Origin: Bacteroidota bacterium
GTDB taxonomy: Bacteria > Bacteroidota > Bacteroidia > Cytophagales > Cyclobacteriaceae
DNA: 64,000 nt
Direction: 5' to 3'
Assembly: GCA_018267275.1 (NCBI GenBank)
Contig: JAFDYV010000009.1
Location: 483,980-547,979, forward strand
The notes under the pieces are model-generated. The model made no database searches. It saw only the letters and a program-made list of their open reading frames with translations, and was not told the DNA's origin. The stretch's first letter is position 1; the number at the start of each line of letters is the position of its first letter. The position numbers were made by a program, and so were the translations under genes. Below are positions 26,914 to 34,864 of the stretch, one piece after another.

Positions 26914-26952
26914 ACGGGTATTTTTCGGGGGTCACCGGGGGAAAATACCCGT
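26914..26952. promoter_or_regulatory. 39-bp inverted repeat containing 19-bp motif copy 2
   Basis: Arms ACGGGTATTTT (26914-26924) and AAAATACCCGT (26942-26952) are perfect complements; the interior is G-rich with a central GTCAC. The right half (26934-26952) is identical to 24042-24060. It lies between divergent genes at 26838 and 27072. Its symmetry suggests a dimer site or a cruciform or hairpin. Confidence 0.5.
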
Positions 26953-27071
26953 AGGCAATTTTTGATAAAATCATCCACTTTTCACCCAACAAAGCCCAGA
27001 GGGAGGATACCGGTTTCGCCATGATGTTGGGATGGGTGCTGTGCGTGCTTTTTGAAAAAAATATCAGCAAT

Positions 27072-27860
27072 ATGGCCACCAGAAAAAAAGTAAAGAGAAT
27101 TCTCAATTGCGTACCCTCGCATCACCAGGAAAAAGACTGGCGCTTTGAACATGCCCTTGCCGCCCACAAAGGCAAATTGGCACGCGCTATTCCCAACACC
27201 AAAGACTTGCGCGAACCGTGGTGGAAAATTGGCGACCAAGGCAGCACCGGCTCTTGTGTGGGCTGGGCTTCGGCCGATGCCGTGTTGCGTTGGCATTTTG
27301 TAAAAGCAAAAAAAATTGATCCCGCCACTTCTCTGTCGGTGCGTTTTCAATGGATGGCATCCAAAGAAATAGATGAGTTTGTTTCTACCGCCACCACTTT
27401 TTTAGAAGATGCCGGCACCAGCATCAAAGCTGCGTTAGACATAGCCCGAAAGTTTGGGGCCGTAGAAGACTCCGTGTTGCCGTTCAATGGCTCCCTCTCA
27501 AAACTTGACGAACGGGTTTTTTATGCACGTGCCGCCCGGCTCAAGATTGCCAGCTACTACAACCTGATGGGCAGCAATAAACTCCATAATTTCAGACAAT
27601 GGATTGCTGCGCAGGGTCCCATCATCGCAACGCTCAATTGCGATCGCAGTTGGTATGACATTGCCCGCAACGGAAAATTAGAACTGTACGGCAAGGCCTC
27701 GCCCGAAGACGGGCACGCCATCTCTATTGTAGTTTATACAAAAGATTACTTCATCGTGCGCAACAGTTGGGGCACACAGTGGGGCGACAAAGGTTTTGCC
27801 TACGCCACCAACGCCTATGTGCAAGCAGCAATTAACGAGGCCTACGGCATTTTGGTATAG
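27072..27860 (+). CDS. C1A papain-family cysteine peptidase, no signal peptide
   Basis: From ATG 27072 (MATRKKVKRILNCVPSHHQ) the protein is 262 residues. Papain-family residues are visible: oxyanion Gln56 and nucleophile Cys62 in GDQGSTGSCVGWASADA, His215 in DGHAISIVVY, Asn231 and Trp233 in VRNSWGTQWGDKGFAY. There is no signal peptide and no obvious propeptide, unlike exported family members, so it may act in the cytoplasm or be carried by another route. First of a run of nine co-directional genes, 18 bp before the next. Confidence 0.85.
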   Translation: MATRKKVKRILNCVPSHHQEKDWRFEHALAAHKGKLARAIPNTKDLREPWWKIGDQGSTGSCVGWASADAVLRWHFVKAKKIDPATSLSVRFQWMASKEIDEFVSTATTFLEDAGTSIKAALDIARKFGAVEDSVLPFNGSLSKLDERVFYARAARLKIASYYNLMGSNKLHNFRQWIAAQGPIIATLNCDRSWYDIARNGKLELYGKASPEDGHAISIVVYTKDYFIVRNSWGTQWGDKGFAYATNAYVQAAINEAYGILV

Positions 27861-27878
27861 CGCTTATTAACATAGTCT

Positions 27879-28175
27879 ATGAGTTGGAATCAGATTATCG
27901 AACAACACCAGGCCACCTTTCAGCGCGACTTTGTGGCCTGCCACGAGCCGGCCGAGCGGCAGTGGATTATTGAACAAGTGCAGTGGGCATTTCCGCAGTG
28001 GCGCAAAAGTGTGGTGCAGCACGCGATTACCGAAGTGTGCACCCACATGCGTCAAACACCCCGTCCGCGCGAAGCGTTTTTCAGACAATTGCAGGTAATG
28101 CTGGAGAACCCCGCGCGGGCGCTGCCCACTGTTGGCGCGCAAGTTTTGAAGAAACCAAAATCAAACTCGTTTTAA
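27879..28175 (+). CDS. Small helical protein of unknown function
   Basis: This 98-residue protein is Gln/Trp/Arg-rich and mostly helical (QWIIEQVQWAFPQWRKSVV, REAFFRQLQVMLENPARAL). No known domain is recognised. It sits between the papain-like peptidase (18 bp) and the LSm-like gene (3 bp), so it is probably co-expressed with both and may bind one of them. Confidence 0.6.
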   Translation: MSWNQIIEQHQATFQRDFVACHEPAERQWIIEQVQWAFPQWRKSVVQHAITEVCTHMRQTPRPREAFFRQLQVMLENPARALPTVGAQVLKKPKSNSF

Positions 28176-28178
28176 CCT

Positions 28179-28403
28179 ATGGCTACGTTACTCAAAATGT
28201 TGTGGCCATGGGGCACGCACACTACCCACCCCGAGGCAGTGCACGATACCACACAATACCAAGTGCAAACCCGCGACCATACCTACCGCGGAGTAATTGT
28301 TACACAAGATGACTTGACCATGAGCTTGCGCACCGATAGCGGCAAGGCGGTGAAGATTTTCAAAAACAATATTGAAAAAATATTAATCTATGAAAGCCAC
28401 TAG
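28179..28403 (+). CDS. LSm/Hfq-like small protein (predicted)
   Basis: This 74-residue protein has a hydrophobic lead and then about 45 residues that follow the Sm fold: an Sm1-like stretch YQVQTRDHTYRGVIVTQDDL, with Gly and Asp spaced as in Hfq (G..., six residues to D), TMSLRTDSGKAV, and an Sm2-like IFKNNIEKILIY comparable with Hfq VYKHAISTVVP. If right, it would form a ring and bind RNA or DNA. It overlaps the amidase gene by 14 bp. The assignment is my reading by eye. Confidence 0.55.
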   Translation: MATLLKMLWPWGTHTTHPEAVHDTTQYQVQTRDHTYRGVIVTQDDLTMSLRTDSGKAVKIFKNNIEKILIYESH

Positions 28404-29145
28404 CATTCCGGCACATGAGCAGTCTTTCTTTCTTACAGGCATTGATGCCCAAGGGAAAAAGTTCAAACTCAAAAAGACAACCGCTGACATTCCCGGCACC
28501 ACACAAAAAATAACCTTCGTTGATTGCACACGCGACAATGGCGATGAATCTTTTTTCTACAAAGAAGCGGTAACCAAAGAACGCATTGTGCTGCACTACA
28601 CTGCCGGCTATTTGAAAGGCGACATCAGCCGGCTTACCACGCAAGGCGACCACGTATCGGTGCCATATGTAATTGCGCGCAGCGGACAAATTTTACGACT
28701 GTGGAACGATGCCTATTGGTCTTATCACTTGGGTGCAGGTGTGCCCGGTGGCAACACCGAAATGAGCAAGCGCTCCATTGGCATTGAAATATCAAACATC
28801 GGCTACCTGGCACCTGCTGGCCAAAACCTGGTAACTGCATATGGCAATAACGATGTGTACTGTGCGCTGGCAGACGCTAACTATTACACGGCCTTACCAA
28901 CACCCTACCGAGGCAAGAAGTATTATGCGTCATTCACAGCCGCGCAGTACGCAAGCGTTAAACTGTTGCTCGCTTACTTGTGTGCGCAACATCCCACCAT
29001 TCCCTTCCAGTTTTTAGAAGCGGCCAAACGCTTTGAGGTGCTCGCCAACCCCGCTGCATTTAAAGGTATTGTGAGCCACGTCAACTTCCGCACCGATAAG
29101 TGGGACATAGGGCCGGGGTTTGAGTGGGGGAAAATAACAAGTTAA
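28390..29145 (+). CDS. N-acetylmuramoyl-L-alanine amidase (Amidase_2 / PGRP-like)
   Basis: This 251-residue protein has a type-2 amidase fold: zinc ligand H69 in RIVLHYTAGY, VPYVIARSGQILRLW, H113 in WSYHLGAG, SIGIEISNIGY, and the C-terminal H230 ... K237-x-D239 pair in SHVNFRTDKWDIGPGF. The first 60 residues are an extra N-terminal segment. It cuts the bond between MurNAc and L-Ala. There is no signal peptide, so export would need another route, lysis, or a phage-like system. Overlaps the LSm-like gene. Confidence 0.88.
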   Translation: MKATSIPAHEQSFFLTGIDAQGKKFKLKKTTADIPGTTQKITFVDCTRDNGDESFFYKEAVTKERIVLHYTAGYLKGDISRLTTQGDHVSVPYVIARSGQILRLWNDAYWSYHLGAGVPGGNTEMSKRSIGIEISNIGYLAPAGQNLVTAYGNNDVYCALADANYYTALPTPYRGKKYYASFTAAQYASVKLLLAYLCAQHPTIPFQFLEAAKRFEVLANPAAFKGIVSHVNFRTDKWDIGPGFEWGKITS

Positions 29146-29162
29146 GTGATTGGGTAATTAAA

Positions 29163-29194
29163 CGGAGTAAGCCGAAAATCCGAAGAAGAGTAGG
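29163..29194 (+). repeat. 32-bp upstream repeat, copy 1
   Basis: This sequence, containing GCCGAAAATCCGAAGAAGAG, recurs at 33070-33101 with one mismatch (T/C). It ends 17 bp before the ATG at 29212 and lies in one of the two largest gaps of the nine-gene run. Confidence 0.85.
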
Positions 29195-29211
29195 TGAAAC
29201 AAATACCAACC

Positions 29212-29817
29212 ATGGCGATACCAAAAGGAAAGAATTTTTACATCGGTGGATTGATGTACATTTTAATTTTTGGGGGAGCAGGTGCAGGAGTAGTGGATCG
29301 CGACAGCGACACAAAATGCAGGGGAGATGAGCGATGGATCATCAAGATTGCCAGTGACAAAGATGCCGAAGAAATCATTCGCAAACCAACATCTATCTCA
29401 TTGGAAGAACTCATTCAAGTAAATACCGATGGCATACCTAAAGGCGATGTGCGTGGAGAAGAAGAAAAAATAACGTACACATTAAAAAATGTATTTATCA
29501 CCCATGCCATTTTAGAAAATGACAATGACATACACCTCGTCATTGAAGATGGTCGCGCCCACACAATCATTGCCGAAATTCCAGATATGAGTTGCAAAGA
29601 CAATGCGAAATCCCTTTTTGCCAAGGAAATCGCACAGGCACGGAAAACATTTATTCGATACCAGAACACTTACGACCAGTATCTCTTCAATGTTACCGGG
29701 GTGTTTTTTAGAGACAAGCCGCACGGTCAAACGGGCAAAGCTCCCAACAATGCCGAACTACACCCCGTGATCAGGCTCGAGAAAGTAAGAAAAATAAACC
29801 TCACTACCAGACGCTAA
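29212..29817 (+). CDS. Conserved protein of unknown function with HGQTG motif
   Basis: The ATG at 29212 (MAIPKGKNFYIGGLMYILIF) is preferred over the GTG at 29194; it gives a 201-residue protein with an N-terminal hydrophobic segment (about 10-26). The rest contains ERWIIKIASDKDAEE, IHLVIEDGRAHTIIAEIP, a Cys in DMSCKD, VTGVFFRDKPHGQTG and AELHPVIRLEKV. This order recurs in an uncharacterised bacterial family, which I recall only by its pattern. Probably exported or membrane-anchored. It precedes a membrane protein gene by 5 bp. Confidence 0.7.
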   Translation: MAIPKGKNFYIGGLMYILIFGGAGAGVVDRDSDTKCRGDERWIIKIASDKDAEEIIRKPTSISLEELIQVNTDGIPKGDVRGEEEKITYTLKNVFITHAILENDNDIHLVIEDGRAHTIIAEIPDMSCKDNAKSLFAKEIAQARKTFIRYQNTYDQYLFNVTGVFFRDKPHGQTGKAPNNAELHPVIRLEKVRKINLTTRR

Positions 29818-29822
29818 GCATT

Positions 29823-30242
29823 ATGAAAAATTTAGTTGAAAATTTTGGCCGGGTGTTGATTACAATAGGTGCCATCGGCTTTGTTGCATCAGGCTTACTA
29901 AGTTTTACAGACTACTCGGGTCTTGATGAAGGAGCGTTGCCTGCCGCCTCGTTCTTCTTGATTCTTGTGGGCATGACTTTCATTTTCCCTACCCTTTTGC
30001 AAGAAGCAAACGGTGGTGTAAGTACCATGCGGGTGGTGGTGTTTGCCGTTGTGATGGTGTTCTCCATCGTGCATTTGAAGATTGGATGGAATGCCGGCAG
30101 CTTCAAGGATTTTGAAATTGATAACACCTGGGTGTATATCCTTGGGTTGGCATTTGGCAGTAAAGTGTTTCAAAAATTTGGCGAGGAGCCTAGTACAACT
30201 TCAAAGCACGATCCCCAGCAAGCTAACGCACAACAACATTGA
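29823..30242 (+). CDS. Small four-helix membrane protein
   Basis: This 139-residue protein has four hydrophobic helices (about 10-30, 42-60, 68-86, 105-120) and a polar, Gln-rich C-terminal tail (EEPSTTSKHDPQQANAQQH). No family is recognised. It is tightly linked to the HGQTG gene (5 bp) and the TPR gene (24 bp). Confidence 0.65.
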   Translation: MKNLVENFGRVLITIGAIGFVASGLLSFTDYSGLDEGALPAASFFLILVGMTFIFPTLLQEANGGVSTMRVVVFAVVMVFSIVHLKIGWNAGSFKDFEIDNTWVYILGLAFGSKVFQKFGEEPSTTSKHDPQQANAQQH

Positions 30243-30266
30243 TTGTAAACAAATTGATAAAGCATT

Positions 30267-31961
30267 ATGTGGAAATTAATTCAATGGCTTAGCGCGGAGG
30301 AAAAAAAAGGCGCTCCTGAAGAGGTCCCTGAAAAAAATGATAATGAAAAGAAGACCAAATCTTTTTGGAAGTCAATCATTTCTTTCATTTCCAGCATCAT
30401 GAATTTGAAGCTAGGCATTTTGCTGGTATTAATTTTTTATGCGATTGTTTATAGAGAATTAAAAAAGCAAAAGTGTGTATTCGAGTACACCCAAATCCCT
30501 GAAGAAATTAAGAAGGGCGGGATATCAGAGGAATATGTGGTTAACTCGATTAACGACATCATGTCAAGAATATCTAACCATGAGGGCGATTTACGAAAAA
30601 TCTCATTTGGAAATTCTGGCATTGCTAATGGCGGGCAAGGCGAAGCGGGAACACCCATTAACAAGTCAAGCATTTCAGGTCATGAGTACATAAGTATCAA
30701 CAGCATGAACCTTGAAGGCATCCCATTCAAAACGATCGTGTTTGTAACCGATCGTATCTTGAGTTTCTTAGGGATGGACACGGATAACTACGTATCGCTT
30801 GAGTTTTATCAAAAAAATGAACGACTCAACTTAAGTATACAATTTGATGGGCATCGCCAGAATTTTTCTACACCTTACACCAGCAACAATCCCGACCATG
30901 CTATTCTTTCGCTCTGCTACCAAGCAGCGATTTTTCTTTTGGGCGAGACTGACCCTATTCATTTGGTTGAGTATTATTTTGATGTAGAGAATTTCCAGGA
31001 ATCAATCAAAGCATGTATTTCCACCATTCAACGAAATAAATCCGACAAGGAAAAAAGTCGTTCTTATTTTATTTGGGCAATGTCCTCCTACACGCCCGAA
31101 CTCACCAGCGAGGCGTTGGCTAAATTGCGCACAGCAGTCGCGCTTGATCAAAATAACTACCCTGCTAGTCTTTTTCTTTCAAGCATTGACACAGACATTT
31201 CCACCTACAAGCAAGAGATAAGGAAACTCATCAGTCACAAGCCGACTGAGGCAATACTTTGGTATAATTGGATCGATGCAGTTGATAGGAAGACTGATCT
31301 CGATTCGGCCTATATCGCAAGTGTTTATCCTGAATTCAAAGAGATCTATGATAGATTAACTTACACGCAATCAACTATCCCTTCAGAGGTTTACTGGAGT
31401 TTGGGCAAGAGATTTGAAGACTGGGGCAAAGTGCGTAAAGTCTTTTTTGATTCCGCCATTTCGCTGTATCGTATGGCGCTAGAACACGAAATTAGCAGAA
31501 AAGATCTGAGTTATAGAAGGGTATCTGAGTATTATAATGCAGCTGCCTTCGCCTATCAGCAAAGGGCGCTGGCAGCAGTTGGCGTAAGGCCAGACACTTG
31601 TGTTGCCACAATAATACCTAACAAAAAATTCGGGCAAGATTTATTGAACAGCTACCAGTATGCGAGCCAAGCTGTAGCAGCAGACTCTTTAAACCCATGG
31701 GCTTGGAGTACGCTGGGCGAGTTTTATGGACTTGCGCTGCGCGTGAAACCGACCGACAAAAACCTTAAGCTGACATTCCATTACTTACAAAAGGCATTTC
31801 ATTATGGGCTGGACATCGGGCAGTTCAAAGACGAATATGAGCCCTATTGTTATCTATACAAAAACCACCGAAAAGAGTTTGATAAGGTGCTGAAAACACC
31901 ATTGTATTATCAAGGCCAGCTGGGCCAATTGCGAGCGTTACGCATCGTTGGCGCAAAGTAG
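30267..31961 (+). CDS. Membrane-anchored TPR-like protein
   Basis: This 564-residue protein has a charged cytoplasmic tail (residues 1-38), a membrane helix (about 42-66: IMNLKLGILLVLIFYAIV), a central mixed region, and a C-terminal helical part (from about 240) with TPR-like repeats (ARSYFIWAMSSYTPE region, ALAKLRTAVALDQNNYPASLF, AVAADSLNPWAWSTLGEFY). TPR regions usually mediate protein-protein contact. It may be a scaffold for the neighbouring hydrolases. Confidence 0.65.
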   Translation: MWKLIQWLSAEEKKGAPEEVPEKNDNEKKTKSFWKSIISFISSIMNLKLGILLVLIFYAIVYRELKKQKCVFEYTQIPEEIKKGGISEEYVVNSINDIMSRISNHEGDLRKISFGNSGIANGGQGEAGTPINKSSISGHEYISINSMNLEGIPFKTIVFVTDRILSFLGMDTDNYVSLEFYQKNERLNLSIQFDGHRQNFSTPYTSNNPDHAILSLCYQAAIFLLGETDPIHLVEYYFDVENFQESIKACISTIQRNKSDKEKSRSYFIWAMSSYTPELTSEALAKLRTAVALDQNNYPASLFLSSIDTDISTYKQEIRKLISHKPTEAILWYNWIDAVDRKTDLDSAYIASVYPEFKEIYDRLTYTQSTIPSEVYWSLGKRFEDWGKVRKVFFDSAISLYRMALEHEISRKDLSYRRVSEYYNAAAFAYQQRALAAVGVRPDTCVATIIPNKKFGQDLLNSYQYASQAVAADSLNPWAWSTLGEFYGLALRVKPTDKNLKLTFHYLQKAFHYGLDIGQFKDEYEPYCYLYKNHRKEFDKVLKTPLYYQGQLGQLRALRIVGAK

Positions 31962-31996
31962 GAAACTAAAAAAATAATAGCGATCACAAATAATCT

Positions 31997-33022
31997 ATGA
32001 AACGCATCATCACCTGTAGCGATGGCACCTGGAACGAGCCAAACAAGAGCTTGAATGGCAAACCAATCCGCACCAACGTGCAAAAGATTTTTGACTACAT
32101 CCTTACTCGCGATGACCAAGGCGTGCAACAAATCAAGTTTTATGACGAAGGAGTAGGGGCTGAAGGCAACATCATCACGCGCTTAATGCAAGGTGCTACC
32201 GGCAAAGGCATTGATGAAAACATTCTCGACATCTATAAGTTCATCGTATGGAACTATGAACAGGGTCATGACTTCCAAGACGAAATCTACTTGTTTGGCT
32301 TCAGCCGCGGGGCTTACACCGCGCGCAGCTTATGCGGACTCATACGCAAATGCGGCATTTTAAAACGAAATGATCTCAACCTTTTCAGTCAAGCCTATAA
32401 GCTTTATCGCAACCGCGATGCCGGACCTGAATCTGAGGAAGCAAGACAATTTAGAAAAGACAATAGCTACGAAGTCGCTAGCATTAAGTTTATTGGCGTT
32501 TGGGATACCGTAGGCGCTCTCGGAATTCCCGTCAATGCATTGCAATGGTTCAACAAAAAGAAATACTCCTTTTACGACACCACGCTGAGTAGCATTATCG
32601 AGAATGCCTACCACGCAGTTTCAATTGATGAGCAACGGGCCAACTTTAAGCCCACCCTCTGGCAAAAAAGCGCCAATCTAACGCACCGGAACTTTGAACA
32701 AGTTTTAGAACAGAAGTGGTTTGCAGGCGTACACTCCAATGTAGGCGGTGGCTACCCGGACGAAGGCCTGGCCGACATTGCCTTGCAGTGGATAATGGAG
32801 AAAGCAGCCCGCACCGGCCTTGCCTTTGATGAGCAACGCGCAAGAGGCGATGTGAAACCAAATCCAAAAGGAACACTCTACAACTCACGAAAAGGAATAT
32901 TTGCGCTAACCCCGGGCGAGTTGCGAACCATTAGCGATGGGCGCGTGCATGACACCGTGTATGAGCGGATGAAAGAAGTGCAGGAATACAAACCAAAGAA
33001 CATAATTGCAAACGGATGGTAG
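31997..33022 (+). CDS. DUF2235 alpha/beta hydrolase (Tle1-like phospholipase family)
   Basis: This 341-residue protein begins with MKRIITCSDGTWNEPNKS and has the Tle1/DUF2235 nucleophile S103 in LFGFSRGAYTARSL, acid D170 in FIGVWDTVGALG and His246 in FAGVHSNVGGGYPDEGLAD. In type VI secretion this family includes lipases delivered into rival cells, but there is no VgrG or Hcp gene in this window. No signal peptide is seen. It follows the TPR gene by 35 bp. Confidence 0.9.
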   Translation: MKRIITCSDGTWNEPNKSLNGKPIRTNVQKIFDYILTRDDQGVQQIKFYDEGVGAEGNIITRLMQGATGKGIDENILDIYKFIVWNYEQGHDFQDEIYLFGFSRGAYTARSLCGLIRKCGILKRNDLNLFSQAYKLYRNRDAGPESEEARQFRKDNSYEVASIKFIGVWDTVGALGIPVNALQWFNKKKYSFYDTTLSSIIENAYHAVSIDEQRANFKPTLWQKSANLTHRNFEQVLEQKWFAGVHSNVGGGYPDEGLADIALQWIMEKAARTGLAFDEQRARGDVKPNPKGTLYNSRKGIFALTPGELRTISDGRVHDTVYERMKEVQEYKPKNIIANGW

Positions 33023-33069
33023 TACAACGAACAACTAAAAACGAATAACAAGCAATCAATCCAAACAAG

Positions 33070-33101
33070 CGGAGCAAGCCGAAAATCCGAAGAAGAGTAG
33101 G
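33070..33101 (+). repeat. 32-bp upstream repeat, copy 2
   Basis: This matches 29163-29194 with one mismatch and ends 11 bp before the ATG at 33113. It is purine-rich at its 3' end (GAAGAAGAGTAGG). Its position, like copy 1, is just upstream of a gene start. Confidence 0.85.
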
Positions 33102-33112
33102 CAAGAAATCAA

Positions 33113-34858
33113 ATGTCTATGAATCAATACTGGCTTCTTTTCAAAAGATTAAGACTTCTATTAGCCGTTTTGAACTTTTGCGCATGTGCCGTAGTAAACG
33201 CCCAAGATTACTCGCGTGTGGCCCCTCAGGTAACAAACGGAACGATTTTAATTGACCGCGATACCGATTTGGAAAAATTAAAAAACAAGCTTTTGTATAT
33301 ATCACGTCATATTGACAATGATACCGCGAGAACCTATGCGCTAATTTTTGAATCAGTCAAAGAGAGCCTAAGCAGTACGGATGTAGTAGTTCCAAAGAGT
33401 AATGATTTCCTTAGCAAGGTTGGTGAATTCATAAAAAACAAAGGGGATGACATCAAGACGAAAATAGAGGCAAACTCAAATTACCCGGATGGTTTAAAAA
33501 TTGTTGCCAAACGAAAAATTGAAAAACTTGCAAGTGGCATCGACAAAGATAAATTTCTTAAGAAGGTTTCGGGGATGATAGAGCTCTACACTCAGTTCAA
33601 TCGCACAAACAGAGATTCAAGAGAACAACTTCAAAGTTATGTAGATTTTTTACTTGGACTTGGCAACGTGTTTGAAATTCCTGAGGCCGATCGGATAAAG
33701 GGAACTGCTGATATCATTTTTACCATGCAGAATGTGCTCGAATATATACAATTAGATGTTGAACCCGCCAATGGTGGCAGTTTAATAATAAAAAGAAAGT
33801 TCTCAGAAGTTATTGTGACTACCGTGGCTTCTTTAGAAACAAAAACTGTCAAAAAGAATGAGGAAGTGATACTTTGGTTGCTGGACAATATTAAGCCAAT
33901 TCTGAAAACAGAACTAATACAACGCTTGGGAAGAGAAAGCGAGGCTGTCCATTATTTTGATGTACTTTATTTAAAGTTGTACGATGCAGTTGATGCACTA
34001 AAAGTAACCAACAAATCTGAGTCAAAATTATACGAGGTCATCAGCCAGTTTTTAGAGCGGCCATTGAGCGATGTGATAAGTGATTATGAGTTGCTACAGA
34101 AAAACCAAACCATAAATTACAATGAGTTGAAGACCCCGATTGCGAAACAATTTTTCGAGGCGCATGAAGCCATTGTAAGAGCACAGCAAGGAACATCCAG
34201 ACTTAAGGAAAATGTGAAAGAGTTTTTAAAAGAGTATTATCTAAATTTGATGATTGATTTAGTGGGCAATGCACTAAACGATAAACTGAAGAATATTAAA
34301 AACCCCACCAGCATAGCCTGGTTAAACAATTTCAATGTCTCAGACTCCGTCTCCGAGTTATCCACCACCATCGCTTATCGAATTGTTAATCAACAAAAAT
34401 TTGTTTGGGAAGCAACTGTAAACATTTACTACAACACCGCCAAGAGAAATTCTGACAGCGATAGTTCAAAAAACGTCAACCCTGTTACCAGGCATGTTAT
34501 ACTCGGCAGTTCGTTTAAATGGGCAGCTAGCGACAAGGTGGAATTTGGTGCATCAATAGGAGCCTCTTCCGATTTTCTCGGCAACCTCTCTAACATCAAT
34601 GCAACTGCCCCATCTATGTATGCAGGACTGAATATAGCATTGAAGCCTTCTAAGAAAGGTGTTATTTTCAGACCTTTCGCTGAGTATGAAATACGAAGAT
34701 CTCTGAACGCCAAGAGCACGCGATACTGGAATTTTGGTTTGGAATTTAAATTCCCTGAGAAATTCATTCTTTCAAGTGTCTTTATAAGTCATCGTAAAGA
34801 TGACGCCAGCTCAAATTCCGGCAGTTCACTTGGCATTACTTTTCCAATCATTAAATAA
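33113..34858 (+). CDS. Exported protein with helical body and beta-rich C-terminus
   Basis: This 581-residue protein has a signal peptide after a basic start (LLLAVLNFCACAVVNAQ). Residues 40-420 are mainly helical and charged; the last 130 (from about 450) are beta-strand-rich with barrel-like alternation (VIFRPFAEYEIRRSL, RYWNFGLEFKFPEKFI, SLGITFPIIK). This looks like an outer-membrane-anchored protein with a long periplasmic part. No family is recognised. It is 6 bp before the next gene of similar design. Confidence 0.65.
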   Translation: MSMNQYWLLFKRLRLLLAVLNFCACAVVNAQDYSRVAPQVTNGTILIDRDTDLEKLKNKLLYISRHIDNDTARTYALIFESVKESLSSTDVVVPKSNDFLSKVGEFIKNKGDDIKTKIEANSNYPDGLKIVAKRKIEKLASGIDKDKFLKKVSGMIELYTQFNRTNRDSREQLQSYVDFLLGLGNVFEIPEADRIKGTADIIFTMQNVLEYIQLDVEPANGGSLIIKRKFSEVIVTTVASLETKTVKKNEEVILWLLDNIKPILKTELIQRLGRESEAVHYFDVLYLKLYDAVDALKVTNKSESKLYEVISQFLERPLSDVISDYELLQKNQTINYNELKTPIAKQFFEAHEAIVRAQQGTSRLKENVKEFLKEYYLNLMIDLVGNALNDKLKNIKNPTSIAWLNNFNVSDSVSELSTTIAYRIVNQQKFVWEATVNIYYNTAKRNSDSDSSKNVNPVTRHVILGSSFKWAASDKVEFGASIGASSDFLGNLSNINATAPSMYAGLNIALKPSKKGVIFRPFAEYEIRRSLNAKSTRYWNFGLEFKFPEKFILSSVFISHRKDDASSNSGSSLGITFPIIK

Positions 34859-34864
34859 GCAATT

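Noticed and set aside
31997..33022. Type VI secretion locus
   Set aside because: A DUF2235 gene alone is not enough; no VgrG, Hcp, PAAR or sheath gene is seen in the window.
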